From positions 1 through 64,000 of the forward strand of contig NW_026946670.1 of assembly GCF_035222485.1 (NCBI RefSeq): a stretch of 64,000 nt of DNA, given 5' to 3'. Under the pieces are notes generated by a model, which was given only the letters and a program-made list of their open reading frames with translations, was not told the origin of the DNA and ran no database searches. The DNA comes from Podospora pseudoanserina (lineage: Eukaryota; Ascomycota; Sordariomycetes; Sordariales; Podosporaceae). The translations under genes were made by a program, and so were the position numbers. Below, piece after piece: positions 61,326 through 64,000 of the stretch (its first letter is position 1; each line of letters starts with the position of its first letter).

Positions 61326-61535
61326 ATGACACACATACTCCATAGTACAAAAAATATTGTTATAAAGGATACCTTTGACCTAGGCAGGCTTCTAAACCCT
61401 CCGGGATATGAAGTAGAGCTCGAAAGTAATTATACGAATCACTTCAGGCGCAAGCTCGACCCAATATCTCCCACTATATCACTAACCACTATGATAAAAA
61501 GATATCTTCGGATACTTATGAAGTTATCTGGTTAG
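61326..61535 (+). CDS. hypothetical short ORF
   Basis: Sixty-nine codons from ATG, TAG at the end: MTHILHSTKNIVIKDTFDLG near the start, PPGYEVELES in the middle. It includes a GC repeat unit (GGCGCAAGCTCG gives RRKLD). I do not recognise it; it may be a fragment of a larger decayed gene or chance. Confidence 0.3.
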   Translation: MTHILHSTKNIVIKDTFDLGRLLNPPGYEVELESNYTNHFRRKLDPISPTISLTTMIKRYLRILMKLSG

Positions 61536-61742
61536 GTTATGTATAGTTGCGATGTGCTGGGAAGAAAGTGGTATGTTAATACGGAGCGAGCTTGCGCCGC
61601 GCCACATGATTATATAGGTTGGTTTGGGATACCCTATGGGATAATTTAGAGCATAATATAAAAAATGAAAAGAGTAAGGTACAGGTCAGGACGTAAAATC
61701 ACGCCGTACACTGCGAACTAACTCGTCACAAAAAGCTGGCTG

Positions 61743-61777
61743 GAGGTATCTAAAAGATATCGAAAGCCGTCCATACA
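61743..61777 (+). repeat. 35-nt direct repeat, copy 2
   Basis: Identical to 60818-60852. The two copies bracket 890 nt containing the hairpin and the short ORF. Confidence 0.85.
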
Positions 61778-62020
61778 TACTTCGTCTGCTATATATTGTG
61801 CTATATATAGCGCAATCTCCTCCCCCCCTCCCCCCTCCTCCTCGCACACACCATATCATGCTTGTGCCTGCTTGAGGTGCAAGCTCAATATTTACATCTT
61901 CCTATGCTCTGGCATAAGTTTAAATTAATATATAAGGCTGCGCAAGCTAAAGCTCTTATTATTTAAACTTAGAACTTGATACTTTTATATCAGTATTATT
62001 TCTATTTTTTCATAATTTAT

Positions 62021-62173
62021 ATGCCTCAATTAGTCCCATTTTATTTTGTTAATGAAATAACATTTACTTTTATTATACTTGCTATAACTGTGTATATTTT
62101 ATCTAAGTACATTTTACCTAGATTTGTTCGTTTATTCTTATCTCGTACTTTTATATCTAAACTTTTAGGATAA
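62021..62173 (+). CDS. atp8: ATP synthase F0 subunit 8
   Basis: Small membrane subunit of ATP synthase, 50 residues: [20 protein letters not shown] at the start, one transmembrane segment, then a basic tail ([20 protein letters not shown]). The MPQL start is the family signature; upstream in-frame codons (MILLYQYYF) are open but not conserved. Length is typical for fungi. Confidence 0.93.
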   Translation: MPQLVPFYFVNEITFTFIILAITVYILSKYILPRFVRLFLSRTFISKLLG

Positions 62174-62505
62174 ATAAAAAAGCTACTGCTCCTGCAGCTA
62201 AGCGCAAGCTAAAGCTAAGGAGCTCGCACAGGCAGGCTGGCGGCGTAGCCGCAGCAGCAGAGGTACAAATTGAGGATATTGGTCTTTTTTGGCGCTACAC
62301 GTAGCGCGGCGCCATGTACAGCGCTATATATATAGCGCTATATATAGCGCAAGCTCCCCCTCCTCCTCCTCTTATTATATAAACATATGAAACCTCATAC
62401 TCATAACTAACATAGAGAGTTATCGTTAATGGTAACATTTCATGAGGTTACTTTTTTATTAGCACTTTTTTTTTTGATTATGTTTTTAATTTTTATATCT
62501 TTATT
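62174..62505. other. spacer atp8-nad1, GC repeats
   Basis: 62185-62375 is one of the densest GC clusters: GCTAAGCGCAAGCTAAAGCT, GGCGGCGTAGCCGC, GGCGCTACACGTAGCGCGGC, AGCGCTATATATATAGCGCT, AGCGCAAGCTCCCCCTCCTC. An inverted repeat GAAACCTCAT..ATGAGGTTAC lies at 62388-62450. A 34-codon hydrophobic ORF from ATG 62429 overlaps the nad1 start and is probably spurious. Confidence 0.6.
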
Positions 62506-62646
62506 ATGTATTATTCTATCATTATTTCATTAATTGAGGTTGTATTGGTATTAGTTCCTGCCCTTTTAGGTATAGCTTATGTTACAATTGCGGAAAGAAA
62601 AACTATGGCAAGTATGCAAAGAAGATTAGGTCCTAATTTCGTAGGT
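62506..62646 (+). CDS. nad1: NADH dehydrogenase subunit 1, exon 1 (gene continues beyond window)
   Basis: Complex I membrane subunit at the quinone-site module. Exon 1 encodes MYYSIIISLIEVVLVLVPAL and AERKTMASMQRRLGPNFVG, 47 codons; the conserved continuation YYGLLQ is absent because an intron starts after GGT (62646). Further exons lie beyond the right edge. Confidence 0.93.
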
Positions 62647-64000
62647 CGCACACACAGCGTCTCTAGTTCTTTTAAAAAATATTATCATACTTCTACAACT
62701 GATAAATTAATAAATGGTTTATATTTAAACAGAAAAGCTCCTATTAAGCCTTTTAAAGACGGCGCAGCCGTAATTAAAACTTGTGAGGATTTATTGTCTC
62801 CTTCGGATCTTAAGACTTTTTTCAGAAGTATTAAAAGTAAAGGGGGTATATATATATTTACTTACAAAGAAAATCCTGAGATTTTTTATATAGGAAGAGC
62901 TAAAAATTTTAGAAATAGATTTAAAGCTCATCTTAATATAAATTTACAAGATAAATTTCATATTTTTGCTAATGCTGTAGGTTGAGATAAATTTCATTTT
63001 TCAATTATTCAGATTTGTAGTTTAGATATTCAAAAAGAAAGAGAGAATTATTATTTACAAAAATACTTACCTTTATTAAATACAATATATAAAAGTGAGA
63101 TGTATACTATACAAAATTACGACTCTTTACATGAAATATTAAAACTTAAACAATTAGAATGAAACAAAGATAATAAATATTCAGGTATACCTGTCTATTT
63201 ATATACTTATAGTGAAGGATCACTTAAGGATAACTATATCAAATTCGAGAGTATTAATAAATTATCTCAATATTTAAATATAAGCAGAGAAACTATAAAT
63301 ATTTATTTAAATACTTATGTTCCTTATAAAAGCAATATTTTTTTAACTGATTTAATAGTAGATTTTGAATTAATAGACAAATTAGTAAGTGATACCATTC
63401 AAGGATTAGATTTAGATCGTACTATAAGTAAAAAAGTCTGAGTTTATTCTATAGATACAAAAAGTAATATTGTTAAAAACATTTATAATTCTATAGGTGA
63501 GACAATTAAAATTTTAAATGTGTCACATAATTCAGTAAATAATCACTTAAATAAGTGAATACCTGGTGGTATTAAAAACAATTATTTATTTAGTAATGAA
63601 TTGGATAATTTAAATATAGAAAGATTAAAAGAAGTTCATTTTTCTAGAAAACATAATAACCTTAATGTTTGAATATATGATGCTAATACTTTAGAATTAA
63701 TAGGTAATTTTAATAGTATAAAAAAAGCAGCAGATTATTTTAATGTAGATTATAGATCTTTAATTAATCATTTAGATACTAAAGAAGCTATAAATAAAGG
63801 AGGTAAATTAATATATTTATTTAAAAATGAGTTAGATACAGAAGATTTAAATCTTTTATCTAATAAATTTAATAAAGTTTCTAATATGACAACTAGTATT
63901 TGAGTATATAAATATGTAGATGATAAATTAACTTTAATCAATGACAATAAACCTAGCTATATTTCTAAATTATCTTTATCTAAAGATTTAAAAATAAGTG
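62647..64000 (+). CDS. nad1 intron 1 GIY-YIG endonuclease with multiple C-terminal modules, partial
   Basis: Fused to nad1 exon 1 and open to the window edge (over 450 codons). GIY-YIG: KGGIYIFTYKENPEIFYIGR then RENYYLQKYLPLLNTIY. It is followed by at least four tandem copies of a 60-80 residue module, each beginning V/I-W/Y-V/I-Y and containing a helix-turn-helix-like part: KLSQYLNISRETINIYLN, ETIKILNVSHNSVNNHLN, KKAADYFNVDYRSLINHL, and a fourth starting IWVYKYVDDKLTL. This is NUMOD1-like. No stop before 64000. Confidence 0.87.

Larger units (their letters stand above)
60749..62020. other. spacer nad4-atp8 with repeats and short ORF
   Basis: No recognised gene. It contains a hairpin (61003-61043), a 35-nt direct repeat at both ends (60818-60852 and 61743-61777), a 69-codon ORF at 61326-61535 with no known relatives, and GC clusters (GAGCGAGCTTGCGCCGCGCC near 61594; CTATATATAGCGC and C-rich run near 61800-61850). 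The mixed composition of 61100-61560 differs from the AT-rich spacer and could be transferred or decayed coding DNA. Confidence 0.5.

Noticed and set aside
62429-62533. 34-codon hydrophobic ORF upstream of nad1
   Set aside because: Overlaps the nad1 start in another frame, lies in T-rich DNA that gives hydrophobic text by chance, and has no recognisable family.

Overview
The window is part of a large, intron-rich fungal mitochondrial genome. TGA must be read as Trp (genetic code 4) for the conserved proteins Cob, Cox1, Cox2, Nad4 and Nad5 to stay open, base composition is strongly AT-rich, and the introns are group I (LAGLIDADG or GIY-YIG ORFs) and group II (reverse-transcriptase ORFs). The protein style (for example the Cox1 stretch YIADNQLYNS) and the nad4L-nad5 stop/start overlap suit a filamentous fungus, probably Pezizomycotina, but I do not claim a genus.

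Layout, left to right. 1-1663 (minus strand): broken phage-type RNA polymerase gene of the linear mitochondrial plasmid type, running off the left edge. 2453: tRNA-Val. 2708-9998: cob, 5 exons, 4 introns. 9999-12684: spacer with an unrecognised ORF carrying two stops, a dispersed motif, and a probable tRNA-Cys. 12685-38635: cox1, 26 kb for a 535-residue protein, read here as 20 exons and 19 introns, including 11-nt exons and a probable 3-nt exon. 39077: tRNA-Arg. 39375-43817: nad4L, with a tandem duplicate of its leader and first exon, each copy followed by its own group I intron. 43817-53750: nad5, 5 exons, its stop/start overlapping nad4L. 54582-58594: cox2, 3 exons. 59189-60748: nad4, intronless. 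62021: atp8. 62506 to the right edge: nad1 exon 1 and the first part of an intron with a long GIY-YIG ORF.

All functional genes seen are on the plus strand. They encode complex I (nad1, nad4, nad4L, nad5), complex III (cob), complex IV (cox1, cox2) and ATP synthase (atp8) subunits. Most intron ORFs are fused in frame to the upstream exon. Exon sums give intact frames: Cob 387, Cox1 535, Nad4L 89, Nad5 650, Cox2 250, Nad4 519 and Atp8 50 residues. Splice sites were set by reading-frame continuity, protein conservation, a U at the end of the 5' exon and a G at the end of each group I intron; they are predictions.

The main accessory signals are: a GC-rich short repeat family (core GGCGCAAGCTC and its complement) scattered through spacers, intron cores and even reading frames; a group II maturase whose catalytic YADD box reads YANV; a duplicated nad4L first exon with only synonymous changes and a compensated leader hairpin; and a probable 3-nt cox1 exon encoding one of the paired CuB histidines, which implies ordered splicing of two group I introns.
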